Positions 62,093 through 64,000 of a stretch of DNA of 64,000 nucleotides are shown in pieces. The position numbers and the translations under genes were made by a program. The stretch covers positions 744,001 to 808,000 of the forward strand of contig NZ_CP116221.1 of the NCBI RefSeq assembly GCF_023556315.2, given 5' to 3'. Position 1 is the first letter of the stretch, and every line of letters begins with the position of its first letter. Below the pieces are notes generated by a model that saw only the letters and a program-made list of their open reading frames with translations, made no database searches and had not been told where the DNA came from. This DNA comes from Psychroserpens ponticola. Its GTDB lineage: Bacteria; Bacteroidota; Bacteroidia; Flavobacteriales; Flavobacteriaceae.

Positions 62093-63115
62093 ATGAAAAA
62101 TCTTAAAGGTTTTGACAAGTTAATATTTGTCGTCAATTCATTGATGGCATTTGCTTTGTTATTATCTTATGTCTTACCATTTATGGCTCCAAAACAATTT
62201 GCTTTTTTATCTGTTCTAAGCCTTGCTGTTCCAGCGTTGATAATTATCAATATTTTATTTGCGGTGTATTGGTTGCTCAATATTAAACGGCAAATCATGC
62301 TATCTCTATTCGTGCTTGCTATTGGTTATAATCACGTGTTCTCATTGTATAAATTTTCTTCTTCTAAAAATGTAGATGATAATGAGAACCTTTCTGTTAT
62401 GAATTATAATGTTCGTTTATTTAATGTGTTTGAATGGATTAAAGGCACCAATGTAAAGCTAGATGTTTCGAATTTTATTGCTGAAAAACAACCAGATATA
62501 TTGTGTATTCAAGAGTATAGACCAGATGCTGAAGTGGACCTAGAAGGCTATTATAAATATGAAGAACTATCTGGAAATAAAGTGAAAAACGGACAAGCAA
62601 TTTTTACTAAGTTTCCCATTATAAAATCGGGTTCTATTGAGTTCCCAAACACTTCTAATAATGCCATCTTTGCAGATGTTGTAAAAGGTTCTGATACCAT
62701 TAGAATTTACAATGTGCATTTACAGTCATTAGGAATTGATCCAACTGTTGAAAAGTTAAAGAATGAGGATTCTGAAAATTTATTTAAGCGTGTGAGCAGT
62801 ACGTTTAAAATGCAACAATTTCAAGCAGAGCTTTTTTTAAAGCATAAAAAGCAATGTCCTTATAAAATGATTATTTGTGGTGACTTTAATAATACAGCTT
62901 ATTCTTACGTCTATAAAGAGATAAAAGGAAACCTTAAAGATGCATTTAAAGAAGCTGGAAATGGTTTCGGACGAACATTTGATTTTAAATTCTTTCCCGT
63001 TAGAATTGATTTCGTACTTGTTGACAATAGCTTTAAAGTGAATTCATTTAAAACTTATGACGTTAAATTATCCGACCATTATCCTGTAATGGCTAAGTTG
63101 AAACTGGAAAATTAA
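62093..63115 (+). CDS. Endonuclease/exonuclease/phosphatase-family membrane protein
   Basis: A 340-residue protein. Two to three N-terminal membrane segments (about 10-85) precede an EEP domain with VMNYNVRLFN, DILCIQEYRP, MIICGDFNNTAYSY, RIDFVLVD and KLSDHYPVMAKL, the full set of metal and catalytic residues. By family it is a phosphodiesterase or phosphatase, probably facing the periplasm. It follows the two rhomboid genes by eight bases and so is likely one unit with mutL. The substrate is unknown. Confidence 0.9.
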   Translation: MKNLKGFDKLIFVVNSLMAFALLLSYVLPFMAPKQFAFLSVLSLAVPALIIINILFAVYWLLNIKRQIMLSLFVLAIGYNHVFSLYKFSSSKNVDDNENLSVMNYNVRLFNVFEWIKGTNVKLDVSNFIAEKQPDILCIQEYRPDAEVDLEGYYKYEELSGNKVKNGQAIFTKFPIIKSGSIEFPNTSNNAIFADVVKGSDTIRIYNVHLQSLGIDPTVEKLKNEDSENLFKRVSSTFKMQQFQAELFLKHKKQCPYKMIICGDFNNTAYSYVYKEIKGNLKDAFKEAGNGFGRTFDFKFFPVRIDFVLVDNSFKVNSFKTYDVKLSDHYPVMAKLKLEN

Positions 63116-63172
63116 TTATATTTAGTCAAATGGATTATTCTATAAAAAGTAAGGTTTTTGCCAACAACCATT

Positions 63173-63481
63173 TTACATCATCCAACAATCCATAGCATCA
63201 GCTAAGATGTGAATTAAAAAACCAATTCCTAAAATTCTTGTTTTTTTTAGTGTTGACAACAGAACATAAATGCCAATAGCGTAGTAGGAGTGTAGTGGAT
63301 GAAAATTAATACTACAGCGATTAGGATCAAAAACAGGTGTTGCCAAAAGATGATCTAAATCTATTAGCATTGTGCTAATCATTATTATATATGCGAATTT
63401 CCATTGTGCTTTAAAACATATAAGTGCTATGATTAAAGGCAATAAAAAATGAATTCCGTAATGAACAATCGATTGATACAT
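63173..63481 (-). CDS. DUF6122 family small membrane protein
   Basis: A 102-residue protein with three to four membrane segments. It contains MLIDLDHLLATPVFDPNRCS and INFHPLHSY, where His and Asp residues could bind metal, and HILADAMDCWM at the end, a pattern like LexA-binding inner-membrane hydrolases of the YdjM type. Its function is unknown. The start codon overlaps the WbqC stop by one base. Confidence 0.82.
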   Translation of the reverse strand: MYQSIVHYGIHFLLPLIIALICFKAQWKFAYIIMISTMLIDLDHLLATPVFDPNRCSINFHPLHSYYAIGIYVLLSTLKKTRILGIGFLIHILADAMDCWMM

Positions 63482-64000
63482 TACAAGTTTAGCTTTTGAG
63501 ATTCTAAATATATAATTGAGTTTGGTCCTTCATTAAATAATAAATCTAAAATACTTAAGTTGTTTAGAAAACCATGTTTATCATCAAATACTTGAGCATA
63601 CGATTTGAAGTTTTGCACTGTCTCTTTTCTACTATTAGCCAAAGGTCTAGCATCTAGAGTGTTTTTAGGTTCTTTATCAAAATGCTCCGTTGTTTCGTGT
63701 TCAAAAGGTAGCTGAAGGCACTCAAAAATAGTTTTTATACACTTAAAGTTAAAGTCCATAATAGTATTTGCTTCAGTTTTAAATAAAGGTTTTAAATCAT
63801 CGATATAGAATTCAAAAAAAGGTGAAGCACTATATGCAGATTCTAAAGACTTTAAATGTAGATCTTGCCAATTATCAATATTCGAAATGGCAACGTTCTT
63901 ATAGAGTTGACGATTTTTTTGAGTATAATGTACAGGAACATTTAGGTCTAATTTACCATTAGCTCCAAAAATAGTTGCTCGGTTTCTATATGTTTGTTTT
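63481..64000 (-). CDS. WbqC-like family protein (5' end outside window)
   Basis: The reverse frame is open from 63481 to the right edge with no stop, so the gene continues beyond 64000 and the ATG at 63759 is internal. The visible part, about 172 residues, holds RNRATIFGANGKLDLNVPV, KNVAISNIDNWQDLHLKSL, a PFFEFYIDDLKPLF segment and LDLLFNEGPNSIIYLE, the WbqC pattern. The family often lies in polysaccharide or lipoprotein-maturation settings; its reaction is not established. It is followed by DUF6122. Confidence 0.85.
   Translation of the reverse strand, partial: KQTYRNRATIFGANGKLDLNVPVHYTQKNRQLYKNVAISNIDNWQDLHLKSLESAYSASPFFEFYIDDLKPLFKTEANTIMDFNFKCIKTIFECLQLPFEHETTEHFDKEPKNTLDARPLANSRKETVQNFKSYAQVFDDKHGFLNNLSILDLLFNEGPNSIIYLESQKLNL

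Overview
The window looks like a chromosome segment from a marine-type member of the Flavobacteriaceae (Bacteroidota), broadly the Winogradskyella/Psychroserpens/Olleya kind; the genus is an inference. Supporting signs are the very low G+C content, promoters of the TTTG-N19-TAnnTTTG type, few Shine-Dalgarno sites, a PorV-like outer-membrane protein, a DUF4105/Lnb-like protein, a DUF6122 protein, a WbqC protein, a cyclophilin-FKBP fusion, and the order TPR protein-ribH-two small membrane proteins-mutL-two rhomboids. No tRNA, rRNA, CRISPR array, transposase or prophage was seen, and no gap between genes exceeds 300 bases.

Region 1 (1-41586) is one long same-strand surface-polysaccharide locus, cut by the left edge. 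It opens with the end of a sugar epimerase, an HTTM-DUF393 membrane fusion and an acyltransferase 3. Next comes a sugar-making and lipid-linked transfer module: epimerase, ATP-grasp, HAD, GtrB/ArnC-like GT2, PglD-like acetyltransferase, WecE-like aminotransferase and a GT-C-like membrane protein. An ABC exporter (wzm, wzt) and a hexapeptide-acyltransferase/sulfotransferase fusion follow. From 13.5 to 33.5 kb there are many GT2, GT4 and GT32 glycosyltransferases, an SAM methyltransferase and two FkbM methyltransferases. These are punctuated by three copies of an MBOAT O-acyltransferase, each followed directly by a different SGNH-like partner. The end of the locus (33.6-41.6 kb) carries a polysaccharide-deacetylase-like protein, a FemAB-like protein, a GNAT, a transglutaminase-like protein, an O-antigen polymerase/ligase-like protein, one more GT4 and a polyprenyl glycosylphosphotransferase. 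Together they describe an acylated, methylated and probably sulfated glycan with amino sugars.

Region 2 (41.6-50.9 kb) holds housekeeping genes: Lnb/DUF4105 and PorV-like proteins (minus), pssA and DUF808 (plus), the operon kdsD-tatC-CMD-lptB (minus), and the divergent recQ.

Region 3 (51.0-53.0 kb) is a compact accessory cluster: a thioredoxin-like protein, an unrecognised secreted protein, DUF2024 and a cysteine-rich MarR-type regulator. A 15-bp sequence occurs upstream of the first two genes as a perfect inverted pair, and a degenerate copy precedes the regulator. This may be a small redox-responsive regulon.

Region 4 (53.0-64 kb) holds an unknown conserved protein, the cyclophilin-FKBP fusion, DUF721-lipoprotein-recF (minus), TPR protein-ribH, two paralogous small membrane proteins, mutL with an altered endonuclease motif, two tandem rhomboids, an EEP-family protein, and the minus-strand pair WbqC (cut by the right edge)-DUF6122.
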